Positions 10,239-17,989 of a stretch of DNA of 48,490 nucleotides are shown here, piece by piece. The stretch is from Alphaproteobacteria bacterium (lineage in GTDB: Bacteria; Pseudomonadota; Alphaproteobacteria; Bin95): contig JAJDVH010000158.1 of NCBI GenBank assembly GCA_022826185.1, positions 1 through 48,490 of the forward strand, in the 5' to 3' direction. The position numbers and the translations under genes are program-made. Positions within the stretch are counted from its first letter, which is position 1; each line of letters begins with the position of its first letter. Under the pieces are notes generated by a model that was given only the letters and a program-made list of their open reading frames with translations, did no database searches and was not told the DNA's origin.

Positions 10239-10313
10239 TGGAGCGGGAGACGAGATTTGAACTCGCGACCCTCACGTTGGCAACGTGATGCTCTACCTCT
10301 GAGCTACTCCCGC
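10239..10313 (-). tRNA. tRNA-Gly (GCC anticodon)
   Basis: Reading the minus strand gives a full cloverleaf: acceptor GCGGGAG (10313 downward) pairing with CTCCCGC, D-arm AGCTC-AGAGGTA-GAGC, anticodon arm CACGT-TGCCAA-CGTG with anticodon GCC, and T-arm with GTTCAAATC. The 3' CCA is encoded (10239-10241). Length 75 nt. It lies alone between two plus-strand genes. No attachment-site duplication was seen next to it. Confidence 0.97.
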
Positions 10314-10392
10314 GTCAGGCAGCGCAACATAGGCGAAATCGGGCAGGGCGCAAGCGCAAAGTCCGGAGGTCGCCGGGCATGGTCGCGGGATA

Positions 10393-10421
10393 CTGACTCT
10401 TCGGGCGGGGACTGATATAGA
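10393..10421 (+). promoter_or_regulatory. Possible promoter of the liv-type operon
   Basis: CTGACT at 10393-10398 and TATAGA at 10416-10421 are separated by 17 nt, a plausible sigma-70 arrangement 33 nt before the substrate-binding protein gene. Both boxes match consensus at four of six positions, so this is only a candidate. Confidence 0.35.
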
Positions 10422-10453
10422 GTTGCGGACAGGGCAAGACCGGGAGGGGTGCC

Positions 10454-11767
10454 ATGAAATTCAGGACAATCGCGCGCGGCCTGGCGGCCGGCGTGGCAGC
10501 GCTGGCGTTCGCAGTGTCGGCGCAGGCGGTGGACAAGACGATCAAGATCGGCGTCATCTACGACTATACAGGGCCGCTGGCCGGCGGCGGGTCGGAGCTG
10601 CAGGCGCGCGGCGCCAAGATCATGATCGACTACATCAACGCCCAGGGCGGCGTCGAGGGCTACAAGATCGAGCCGATCTACGCGGATGCGCAGTCCAAGC
10701 CCGACGTGGCGATCAACGAGGCCGTCCGCCTCATCGAGCAGGAAAATGTGGACATGCTGCTCGGCTTCTACAGTTCGGCCCAGTGCGTGCCGGTGGCCGC
10801 CCGCGTCGAGCAGCTCAAGAAGTTCATGTGGATCACCACCTGCATCTCGCCGGCGGTGCTCCGGGACCGGAACCTGAAATATGTGTTCCGCCCGCAGGTG
10901 CATGGCGGCATGTTCGGCACGTCTTCGACCGACTTCCTGGCCGCCTATTCCAAGGAGAAGCTCGGCATCGAACCGTCGGACCTCAAGGTTGCGATCATCC
11001 ATGAGGACGGCCCTTACGGCTCCGGCGTCGCCGCAGGCAATGAGGCCGGCTCGGAGCAGCATGGCTTCGATATCGTGCTGAAGGAAGGCTACGCCACGAC
11101 GGCGCCCGACCTTTCCTCGCTGGTCACGAAGCTGAAGCGCGCCCGTCCGGACGTGATCCTGCACACCGGCTACAACCCGGACATCAGCCTGTTCCTGCGT
11201 CAGGCCCAGGAGCAGGGCCTGCGCTTCCGCGCCTTGATCGGCCATGGCGCCGGCTACGGCGTGCCGGACAAGCTTTACGAGGCCCTTGGCGATGCCGCCA
11301 ACCACATCTTCAACGTCGATCCGGTCGCTATCTGGCTGCTCGACCCGGCATCCCTCGCGCCCGGACTCGGCGACGTGACCGAAATGGTCGGCAGGGAATA
11401 CGCCAAGGCCGCGGGAACGCCGGACATGGACCTGAAGCGGATTTCCGCGCATGTCGGCATGGCGGCGTCCAACGCGCATGTTTTCTTCACTGATGTGCTG
11501 CCGCGCGCAATCCGCGACCATGGCGGCATCTCGGCCGATGCGCTCAGGGCCGCGGCTCTCGAAACCGATATACCCGTCGGCGGAACGCTGCTCGGCTTCG
11601 GCGTCAAGTTCCCGGAGCCCGGCAGCGCGATGGACGGCCAGAATACCGAGGCCTTCCCGGTCGTCGTCCAGTATGTGGACCGGGACATCAAGGTCGCCTG
11701 GCCGAAGGCGCTCCAGACCATCGACCCCGTTCTGCCGCTGCCGGACTCGTCCCCCTACGCGAAGTGA
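10454..11767 (+). CDS. ABC transporter substrate-binding protein, branched-chain amino acid (LivJ/K) type
   Basis: A 437-residue periplasmic binding protein, first gene of a complete HAAT-family importer. It has a signal peptide (1-25, ending S-A-Q-A) and the type I fold pattern: I-K-I-G-V-I-Y-D-Y-T-G-P-L-A-G-G, A-K-I-M-I-D-Y-I-N-A-Q-G-G, then V-D-M-L-L-G-F-Y-S-S-A. A strong GGGAGGGG precedes the ATG. No lipobox Cys is seen. The ligand may be an amino acid, amide or aromatic acid; the sequence does not decide. Gene order is binding protein, two ATPases, two permeases. Confidence 0.9.
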   Translation: MKFRTIARGLAAGVAALAFAVSAQAVDKTIKIGVIYDYTGPLAGGGSELQARGAKIMIDYINAQGGVEGYKIEPIYADAQSKPDVAINEAVRLIEQENVDMLLGFYSSAQCVPVAARVEQLKKFMWITTCISPAVLRDRNLKYVFRPQVHGGMFGTSSTDFLAAYSKEKLGIEPSDLKVAIIHEDGPYGSGVAAGNEAGSEQHGFDIVLKEGYATTAPDLSSLVTKLKRARPDVILHTGYNPDISLFLRQAQEQGLRFRALIGHGAGYGVPDKLYEALGDAANHIFNVDPVAIWLLDPASLAPGLGDVTEMVGREYAKAAGTPDMDLKRISAHVGMAASNAHVFFTDVLPRAIRDHGGISADALRAAALETDIPVGGTLLGFGVKFPEPGSAMDGQNTEAFPVVVQYVDRDIKVAWPKALQTIDPVLPLPDSSPYAK

Positions 11768-11808
11768 CGATCCGCGCATCGACACGAACCGGGGGAGGGG
11801 GCTGAGCC

Positions 11809-12555
11809 GTGCTGGCCGTCGAACATCTCTTCAAGCGTTTCGGCGGCTTCACGGCCGTGAGCGACGTCTCCTTTCATGTCGAGCAGGGCGAAATACTGGG
11901 GCTGATCGGGCCTAACGGCTCCGGCAAGAGCACGATCTTCAACATGCTCGCCGGGGCCTTCCCGCCGACGGCCGGGTCAATCCGGTTCGAGGGCCGGGAG
12001 CTGGCGGGCCTTATGCCGCACCGGATCGTGCATATGGGCATCGGGCGCACGTTCCAGATACCTCGGCCTTTCCGGCGCCTGTCGATCCTCGAAAATGCAG
12101 CGCTCGCGGGATATTACGGGCAGGACCATGTCTCCCGGGCGGAGGCCTGGGAGGCGGCCGAGGAGGCGCTGGAAATGGTCGGGCTGCCAACCGACCCCAG
12201 GGCCGAGACAAGCAGCCTGGGCGCAGCCGGTCTCAAGAAGCTGGAGCTCGCCAAGGCGCTGGCAACGAAACCCCGGCTGCTGCTGGCCGATGAAAGCCTG
12301 GGCGGCCTGGACGACAGCGAGATGGACCAGGCAGCGGACATGCTCGGCAAGATCCGCGCCGAGAAGGGGATCACGGTGATCTGGGTCGAGCACATCATGG
12401 GGGTGCTGATGCGGGTCGTGGACCGCGTGATGGTGCTGGACCACGGCGAGAAGATCTCGGAGGGATCGCCTTCGGAGGTAGCGAACGACCCGCGCGTGAT
12501 CGAAGTGTATCTCGGCACGGATATCGTCGATACCGGCGCTGCGGCGGACGCCTGA
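11809..12555 (+). CDS. ABC transporter ATP-binding protein, LivG type
   Basis: A 248-residue ATPase of the HAAT importer. Walker A G-P-N-G-S-G-K-S lies at 34-41; Walker B L-L-L-A-D-E-S carries Ser where Pro is usual; the LSGGQ-type signature is the divergent S-L-G-A-A-G, as LivG subunits often vary there. The long insertion after the Q-loop (E-N-A-A-L-A-G-Y-Y...) is typical of LivG. The start is GTG at 11809, after a GGGGGAGGGG run. It pairs with the LivF-type ATPase downstream. Confidence 0.9.
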   Translation: MLAVEHLFKRFGGFTAVSDVSFHVEQGEILGLIGPNGSGKSTIFNMLAGAFPPTAGSIRFEGRELAGLMPHRIVHMGIGRTFQIPRPFRRLSILENAALAGYYGQDHVSRAEAWEAAEEALEMVGLPTDPRAETSSLGAAGLKKLELAKALATKPRLLLADESLGGLDDSEMDQAADMLGKIRAEKGITVIWVEHIMGVLMRVVDRVMVLDHGEKISEGSPSEVANDPRVIEVYLGTDIVDTGAAADA

Positions 12556-12583
12556 AGCAGGCAAGGCGGAACGCCCGAACCCG

Positions 12584-13288
12584 ATGCTGACACTCTCCAA
12601 TGTCGATGCCGGATACGGCACGTTTCAGGCGCTGTTCGACTGTACGCTGGAAGTCAATGCCGGAGAGGCGGTCGCCGTGATCGGGCCGAACGGCGCCGGC
12701 AAGACCACCCTGATGCGGGTCATCTCCGGCCTCATTCCCGCGCGCGGCGGCCGCATGGACATGGAGGGGCGCGACCTTGTGGCCACGCCCCCGCACCGGA
12801 TCGTCGATCTCGGGATTGCGCATGTGCCGGAGAACCGGCGTCTCTTTCCCCGCATGTCGGTGGAGGACAATCTGCGCATGGGGGCATTCGTCCCCTCCGC
12901 CCGCGCGGCGTTCTCCCGCCGGCTCGAATTCGTCTATGACCTGTTCCCGCGCATGAAGGAGCGGCGCCACCAGCTCGCCGGCACGCTCTCCGGCGGCGAG
13001 CAGCAGATGTGCGCTATCGGGCGCGCGCTGATGAGCGAACCCAAGCTGTTGCTGCTGGACGAACCCTCCGCCGGTCTCGCGCCGGTCATCGTGCAGCGCA
13101 TTTTCGAATTGGTGCGGGTCATTCGCGAGCAGGGGCTGACGGTGCTGATCGTGGAGCAGAACGTGCAGCAGGTGCTGCGCGTCGTGGACCGTGCCTATGT
13201 GCTGGAGGCGGGTTCCATCCGGATGAGCGGCGCGGCCGAGGAACTGGCCGCCAGCGACGAGATACGACGCCTCTATATGGGCCTTTGA
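12584..13288 (+). CDS. ABC transporter ATP-binding protein, LivF type
   Basis: A 234-residue second ATPase of the importer. Walker A G-P-N-G-A-G-K-T, signature L-S-G-G-E-Q-Q-M, and Walker B L-L-L-D-E-P-S-A-G-L-A-P are all canonical. The segment V-P-E-N-R-R-L-F-P-R-M-S-V-E-D-N-L is the LivF form of the Q-loop region. Start ATG at 12584; only 28 nt follow the LivG-type gene. Confidence 0.92.
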   Translation: MLTLSNVDAGYGTFQALFDCTLEVNAGEAVAVIGPNGAGKTTLMRVISGLIPARGGRMDMEGRDLVATPPHRIVDLGIAHVPENRRLFPRMSVEDNLRMGAFVPSARAAFSRRLEFVYDLFPRMKERRHQLAGTLSGGEQQMCAIGRALMSEPKLLLLDEPSAGLAPVIVQRIFELVRVIREQGLTVLIVEQNVQQVLRVVDRAYVLEAGSIRMSGAAEELAASDEIRRLYMGL

Positions 13289-13318
13289 GGCCTGGCGCTT
13301 CGGGAACGGGGAACGGGA

Positions 13319-14293
13319 ATGGGCAGGATCGATACCCGCGTCTGGCTGATCGTAATCGCGGCAGGGCTGTTCGTGTGCCTGGCCTATGTGCCCGCGATCA
13401 TACGGGAAGGCAATCTCGGCTTCGCGGTTTCAGACGTTTTTCTCTACGAGGCGATGATAAACGGGCTGCTCCTCGGCGGCGTGCTGGCGCTGCTGTCGCT
13501 TGGCCTGAACCTGATCTTCGGCGTCGTGGACGTCGTCTGGATCTGTTACGCCGAGATCGTGATGCTGGGCATGTACGGCATCTACTATCTGCACAGCTTC
13601 TACGGCGTGCCGCTGCTGCTTGCCATGCCGGCGGGCATCCTCATAACCGCCATTATCGGCTATGCCGTGCACGAACTGGTCATCCGCCACCTGCTGGACT
13701 CGGCGCCGATCAACCAGCTTCTGGCGACCGGGGGCCTGCTGTTCTTTTTCCAGAGCGTCGCAACGCTCGCCTTCGGCATCGATTTCCGCAATCTGGGCGT
13801 CTCGCTCGGCTCGTTTCCGCTGACCGAGGACATCTACATCTCGTGGTCTCGGCTCGCGGCCTTCGTCACCGCCGCCGCCTGCGTGGCCGGCCTCTACCTG
13901 TTCCTCACGCGCACCTTCATGGGCACGGCGATCCGCGCCATCAGCCAGGACCGGGAAATCATGACGCTCATGGGCGCGGCCCAGGGCCGGCTCTACCTGA
14001 TTTCGAGCGCCATCGGCGGCGGTCTCGCCGGCCTCGCGGCGTGTCTGCTGGTGCTGCAATACGATGTGCATCCTTTCGTCGGGCTCAGCTTCGGGCCGAT
14101 CACTTTCATGATCTGCGTGCTCGGCGGCCTCGGGAACATGGTGGGCGGCTTCATCGCCGCCTTCATCCTCTCGGAGCTGATTGCGCTCGGCGGCTACCAC
14201 TTCGATCTCGAGTGGGGCTATGTGTTCGCCTTCGCCTTCTTCATCGCGATGATGTTCGTGCGGCCCGAGGGCATCATGGGGCGGCGGTCATGA
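13319..14293 (+). CDS. ABC transporter permease, LivH type
   Basis: A 324-residue inner-membrane permease with about eight hydrophobic helices and the LivH marks L-L-L-G-G-V-L-A-L-L-S-L-G-L-N-L-I-F-G and, late, C-V-L-G-G-L-G-N-M-V-G-G. The cytoplasmic coupling segment I-R-A-I-S-Q-D-R-E is present. It overlaps the next permease gene by ATGA and should form the heterodimeric pore with it. Confidence 0.92.
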   Translation: MGRIDTRVWLIVIAAGLFVCLAYVPAIIREGNLGFAVSDVFLYEAMINGLLLGGVLALLSLGLNLIFGVVDVVWICYAEIVMLGMYGIYYLHSFYGVPLLLAMPAGILITAIIGYAVHELVIRHLLDSAPINQLLATGGLLFFFQSVATLAFGIDFRNLGVSLGSFPLTEDIYISWSRLAAFVTAAACVAGLYLFLTRTFMGTAIRAISQDREIMTLMGAAQGRLYLISSAIGGGLAGLAACLLVLQYDVHPFVGLSFGPITFMICVLGGLGNMVGGFIAAFILSELIALGGYHFDLEWGYVFAFAFFIAMMFVRPEGIMGRRS

Positions 14294-15291
14294 ACAGTCT
14301 CGCCCTGCCGATCGTCTTCGCCGCGCTGCTGGTGGTCGCGGCGCTCGTCGGCATCCCCTCCTATCCGCTGCATATCATGATCGTCATCCTGATCTGGGCA
14401 TTCACCTATACGGGCTGGTCGCTCATGGGGCGCTTCGGCCTCGTGTCGCTCGGGCACGGCGCGTTCATGGGCCTCGGCGCCTACGCGACGGCGCTGCTCT
14501 GGAACTATGCCGGCATGACGCCCTGGCTCGGCATTCCGATAGCGCTCGCTCTCGCGGCCCTGCTCGCCGTGATCGTCGGTTATCCCTGCTTCAAGTTCCG
14601 GATCACCGGACACTATTTCGCGCTCGTCACCCTGGCGCTGACGGAGGTAGTCCGCCAGACGGTGATCGCCACCCGCGACCATACCGGCGGCTCGCTCGGC
14701 TTTACGCCCACGCCACGGGGCAACGACGATACCCCCAGCATCGTCGCGCTCCAGTTCGAGGACAAGGAAACCTGGTTCCTGATCGCCGTTGTCGTGTGGC
14801 TGGTCGGCCTGCTGATCTGGCGGGCGGTGGACCGCTCGATGGTCCGTCATGCGCTCGACGCCGTCAGCGAGGACGAGGACAGCGCGGCCGCGGCCGGCAT
14901 CAACGTCACCTGGGAAAAGCTGAAGATCACCGTGCTCTCCGCCGTGATGACGGCATTCGGCGGCGCGATGTATGTGCAGTACCAACTGTTCGTCGCTCCC
15001 GACACGGTGAGCGGTATCGGCATTTCCCTGCAGATTGTCTTCGCCGTGGTCGCGGGCGGGGTGTTCACGCAGTTCGGTCCGACCTTCGGCGCGATCATCA
15101 CGCTCCTGCTGGCCGAGTTGCTGCGCATCTATATCGGCACCGACGCGGTCGGGCTCGACAATGCGATCTACGGTGTGGCGCTGGTCCTGTTCATCGTCTT
15201 CCTGCCCAAGGGCATTCTCGGCAGCATCGAAGACGCCGTGCGTCGTCGATTGGACAGGCAGGAACGGAGCAGCGTGACTTCGAGCGCCTAG
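14290..15291 (+). CDS. ABC transporter permease, LivM type
   Basis: A 333-residue inner-membrane permease, last gene of the importer. It has about nine hydrophobic helices; LivM marks include G-W-S-L-M-G-R-F-G-L-V-S-L-G-H-G-A-F-M-G, a coupling segment H-A-L-D-A-V-S-E-D-E, and G-G-V-F-T-Q-F-G-P-T-F-G-A. The frame is open far upstream (to 13009), but that part is antisense to nothing real and overlaps LivH; the ATG at 14290 in an ATGA overlap is the start. Confidence 0.92.
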   Translation: MNSLALPIVFAALLVVAALVGIPSYPLHIMIVILIWAFTYTGWSLMGRFGLVSLGHGAFMGLGAYATALLWNYAGMTPWLGIPIALALAALLAVIVGYPCFKFRITGHYFALVTLALTEVVRQTVIATRDHTGGSLGFTPTPRGNDDTPSIVALQFEDKETWFLIAVVVWLVGLLIWRAVDRSMVRHALDAVSEDEDSAAAAGINVTWEKLKITVLSAVMTAFGGAMYVQYQLFVAPDTVSGIGISLQIVFAVVAGGVFTQFGPTFGAIITLLLAELLRIYIGTDAVGLDNAIYGVALVLFIVFLPKGILGSIEDAVRRRLDRQERSSVTSSA

Positions 15292-15306
15292 TCGGACGAT
15301 CGAAGA

Positions 15307-15344
15307 TATTTAATTGTTGACTATTTAATATATATAACTATATT
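15307..15344 (+). promoter_or_regulatory. AT-rich promoter and candidate operator of the PIN toxin-antitoxin pair
   Basis: TTGACT at 15317-15322 and TATATT at 15339-15344 with a 16-nt spacer form a strong sigma-70-type promoter about 35 nt before the antitoxin ATG. A direct repeat TATTTAAT (15307-15314 and 15322-15329, 15 nt apart) flanks the -35, and AATATA/TATATT (15328-15333, 15339-15344) form an inverted pair over the -10. These repeats are candidate sites for antitoxin autorepression. The local base composition differs sharply from the GC-rich surroundings. Confidence 0.6.
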
Positions 15345-15378
15345 CCATCGCGTCTCATTGGCGGCAGGTTGCAACAAG

Positions 15379-15915
15379 ATGGCTATCAAGATTGCAGACG
15401 CTGTATGGATAGCGACGGCCACGCTTCATCGCGCAAACCCGCACCGGGCGGATTTCCCGGTCGCGGAAATCGTCGCACAGGTTGCGGCGGAAAACACAGG
15501 AGCAGGCGAGATGCACGCTCCCAGCGTCCAGGCGCATGTGTCAGTTCATTGCGTAGCCGGCAAGAAACCCCAGCCCAACCGCATGAAAATGCTGACCGAA
15601 ACATCAAGAGGGCGCCGGCGGCTGTACCGGCCGGGCGACGATTGCCACCCGGGCCGGCTTTCCGGCGCGTCGTTTCCCGACCGGGAGGCGCTGCCGCCGG
15701 CCTGTCGGGAACTGCTCGACTGGTACCACCAGGACTATCTGGCATCGGCATCGGGCGCCGCTGGCGATCCGGAATATTCATTGAGGGAGGCGGACATGGC
15801 GTGGCCCGTTGCGGCGGCGGACCCGATTCTGGCCTTGGAGGGCAGCGGCAGGGAAATCTGGGCGAACGAGGACGCTGACGCCTATGTCAGCCGTCTTCGC
15901 GAGGGCTGGGAGTGA
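15379..15915 (+). CDS. Putative antitoxin with large N-terminal domain, partner of PIN toxin
   Basis: A 178-residue protein not assigned to a named family. Residues about 1-125 form a compact domain (I-K-I-A-D-A-V-W-I-A-T-A at the start, then H-R-A-D-F-P-V-A-E-I-V and H-V-S-V-H-C-V-A) that could be a winged helix. The tail (about 148-178: D-P-I-L-A-L...G-R-E-I-W-A-N-E-D-A-D-A-Y-V) resembles the toxin-binding tails of VapB/Phd-like antitoxins. It overlaps the PIN gene by GTGA and follows a strong AT-rich promoter. ATG at 15379 is chosen over an upstream TTG at 15358. The antitoxin role is inferred from context and tail. Confidence 0.65.
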   Translation: MAIKIADAVWIATATLHRANPHRADFPVAEIVAQVAAENTGAGEMHAPSVQAHVSVHCVAGKKPQPNRMKMLTETSRGRRRLYRPGDDCHPGRLSGASFPDREALPPACRELLDWYHQDYLASASGAAGDPEYSLREADMAWPVAAADPILALEGSGREIWANEDADAYVSRLREGWE

Positions 15916-16334
15916 GCCGGATATTCTGGGATACGAACCTGTTCGTCTATCTCTTCGAGGGTCGGAGTCTGGAGACCGAACAGGTTCGCGCCCTCCGCAG
16001 GCGGATGCTTGAACGCGGGGACGAATTGCTCACCTCCGCACTCACGCTCGGCGAGCTTCTGGTCAAGCCGGTCGAAGCCGGACACGAAGAACTGGCGCAC
16101 CGCTATGAAAGGGCGATCGCGGAGGCGGCGACAGTGTTGCCGTTCGACCTTCGGGTCGCGCCCAGATTCGCAGAGATTCGCCGGGACCGCTCCATCCGTC
16201 CGCCCGACGCGATCCAGCTTGCGTGCGCGGCGGCGGCCGGCGCGAACCTCTTCATCACCAACGACAAGCGCCTGCGCCGCAAACAGGTTCGCGGCATCGA
16301 CTTTATCCAGTCGCTCGCCGAGGCGGCGATTTAG
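15912..16334 (+). CDS. PIN-domain ribonuclease toxin (VapC-like)
   Basis: A 140-residue PIN-domain protein, expected to be a magnesium-dependent RNase. All four acidic residues are visible: Asp7 in W-D-T-N, Glu48 in T-L-G-E-L, Asp99 in P-P-D-A-I-Q-L-A, and Asp118 in I-T-N-D. It begins with GTG in a GTGA overlap with the putative antitoxin gene. It is full length for the family and shows no sign of decay. The tRNA, rRNA or mRNA target is unknown. Confidence 0.88.
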   Translation: MSRIFWDTNLFVYLFEGRSLETEQVRALRRRMLERGDELLTSALTLGELLVKPVEAGHEELAHRYERAIAEAATVLPFDLRVAPRFAEIRRDRSIRPPDAIQLACAAAAGANLFITNDKRLRRKQVRGIDFIQSLAEAAI

Positions 16335-16401
16335 GCGAGCCGGCGACAGCTTCGCCTCGCGGAGCCTTGCCAAAGCCGCAGGCGGCGTCCATCTTGACCG
16401 T

Positions 16402-16500
16402 TCCACTCGGGGGAGCTGCGTTCAACGCGGCTGAGAGGTCCCGCCAACGGGACGACCCCAGGAACCTGATCCGGTTAGTACCGGCGGAGGGAGCGTGTGG
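16402..16500 (+). promoter_or_regulatory. TPP riboswitch (THI element)
   Basis: The conserved thiamine pyrophosphate aptamer elements appear in order: CTCGGGGG (16407-16414), GGCTGAGAGG (16429-16438), a variable GTCCCGCCAACGGGAC hairpin, GACCCC, GAACCTGATCCGG (16462-16474), TAGTACCGG and GCGGAGGGA (16484-16492). The only ribosome-binding sequence of the next gene, GGAGG, lies inside the aptamer's last conserved block, and CCAC at 16403-16406 can pair with GTGG at 16497-16500, which includes the GTG start codon. Ligand binding should therefore block translation initiation of the transporter. Confidence 0.93.
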
Positions 16501-17213
16501 GCGGGACCGCATCGGACATAGAGTTTGCCGTCGATATACGCGGAGCCGCGCTCTCCTATGGCGGCGCGCCGCTGTTCGACGGGCTGGACATCCGCCTCGA
16601 AGCCGGGCTCTGGACCTGCCTGCTCGGGCCAAGCGGGGTGGGCAAGACGAGCCTCCTTCGGCTGATCGCCGGGCTGGACGGCGCGGCCGCGGGCCGGGTG
16701 CGCACCGGGCCTGTCGCCTATATGGGCCAGAGCGACCTTCTGTTGCCCTGGGCCAACGCCCTGGAAAATGCGGTGCTGGGCGCGCGTCTGCGCGGCGAGC
16801 GGCCGGACTTCGACCGCGCGCGCCGGCTGTTGATCGAGGTCGGGCTCGGAGACGCCGTCCGGGCACTGCCGGCGACGCTCTCAGGCGGCGAGCGCCAACG
16901 TGTCGCGCTGGTGCGCACGCTGATGGAAGACCGTCCCGTCGTGCTGATGGACGAGCCCTTCAGTAGCCTGGACGCCATTACCCGACACGCGGCACAGGAC
17001 CTCGCCGCGCGGATGCTGGCGGGGCGGAGCGTGCTGCTCGTGACCCACGACCCGCTGGAGGCGCTGCGCCTCGGGGATCGGGTCCATGTCATGACGGGGC
17101 GGCCGGCGGCGCTGGAATCGCAGCCGGTGCCGGACCTTGCGCCGCCGCGCGATGTTCGCGACCCGGCGGTGCTGGCGGCGCAGGGCGAGCTGCTCGCAAG
17201 GCTTGCGGCATGA
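16497..17213 (+). CDS. thiZ: Thiamine-precursor ABC transporter ATP-binding protein ThiZ
   Basis: A 238-residue ATPase of the ThiXYZ pyrimidine-precursor importer. Walker A G-P-S-G-V-G-K-T, Q-loop A-Y-M-G-Q-S-D-L-L-L-P-W, signature L-S-G-G-E-R-Q-R-V and Walker B V-L-M-D-E-P-F-S-S-L-D are intact. The GTG start lies directly after a TPP riboswitch, so the whole unit should be shut off when thiamine pyrophosphate is plentiful. It overlaps thiX by ATGA. Confidence 0.92.
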   Translation: MGGTASDIEFAVDIRGAALSYGGAPLFDGLDIRLEAGLWTCLLGPSGVGKTSLLRLIAGLDGAAAGRVRTGPVAYMGQSDLLLPWANALENAVLGARLRGERPDFDRARRLLIEVGLGDAVRALPATLSGGERQRVALVRTLMEDRPVVLMDEPFSSLDAITRHAAQDLAARMLAGRSVLLVTHDPLEALRLGDRVHVMTGRPAALESQPVPDLAPPRDVRDPAVLAAQGELLARLAA

Positions 17214-17989
17214 AGGCGGCGCTGCGCATGGCGGCGGTCACGGCCGGCCTGCTGATCTTGTGGCAGGCGGTCGTGTGGGCGACGGGCGCGCAGCCATTCA
17301 TCCTGCCGGGGCCGCCGGCCGTGCTGGCGGCGCTTGCGAGCCACTCCGGGCTGCTGCTGACCCACGCCGGCACGACCCTGGCGGAGATTCTGCTCGGCCT
17401 CGGAATCGGTGCGGTGCTCGGCGCATTTTCCGCCCTGGTCATAGCCCATCTGCGCCCCGCGCGGTTGTGGCTGCTCCCGGTGCTGGTCGCGAGCCAGGCC
17501 GTTCCGGTGTTCGCGATCGCGCCGGTGCTTGTGCTCTGGCTCGGCTACGGCATGGCGTCCAAGGTCGCGATGGCGGTGCTCATCATCTTCTTCCCGGTGA
17601 CCGCCGCCTTCTATGACGGCCTGTCCCGCACGGACCCCGGCTGGCTCGACCTCGCGCGCAGCATGGGCGCCTCGCGCTGGCGCCAGCTTCTTCGCCTGCG
17701 CATTCCCGCGGCCTTGCCGGCCTGCGCGTCCGGTCTGCGCGTCGCAACGGCCGTAGCCCCCATCGGCGCTGTCGTCGGCGAGTGGGTCGGTGCGTCGGCC
17801 GGGCTCGGCTACCTCATGCTGCACGCCAATGCGCGGATGCAGGTGGACCTGATGTTCGCCGCGCTGGTCGTCCTCGCGGCGATGGCGCTCATCCTCTACT
17901 TCACCGTCGACCGCCTGCTTCGCCTCGCGGTGCCCTGGCAGGTCGACACTTTGTGGCAAGAGCAGGAAAAGGAGCCTGTAGAACCATGA
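17210..17989 (+). CDS. thiX: Thiamine-precursor ABC transporter permease ThiX
   Basis: A 259-residue BPD-type inner-membrane permease with about six helices. The EAA-like coupling loop is seen as D-L-A-R-S-M-G-A-S-R-W-R-Q-L-L-R-L-R-I-P. W-L-G-Y-G-M-A-S-K-V and G-A-V-V-G-E-W-V-G-A-S-A-G-L-G-Y are typical of the nitrate/taurine/thiamine-precursor permease family. Overlaps both neighbours by ATGA; function is set by riboswitch and ThiY context. Confidence 0.92.
   Translation: MKAALRMAAVTAGLLILWQAVVWATGAQPFILPGPPAVLAALASHSGLLLTHAGTTLAEILLGLGIGAVLGAFSALVIAHLRPARLWLLPVLVASQAVPVFAIAPVLVLWLGYGMASKVAMAVLIIFFPVTAAFYDGLSRTDPGWLDLARSMGASRWRQLLRLRIPAALPACASGLRVATAVAPIGAVVGEWVGASAGLGYLMLHANARMQVDLMFAALVVLAAMALILYFTVDRLLRLAVPWQVDTLWQEQEKEPVEP

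Noticed and set aside
10239-10313. tRNA-Gly as an integration site of a mobile element
   Set aside because: No integrase gene and no duplicated tRNA 3' end were found on either side.
13009-14289. Long upstream extension of the LivM-type frame
   Set aside because: It overlaps livF- and livH-type genes in another frame; the ATG at 14290 in an ATGA overlap is the natural start.
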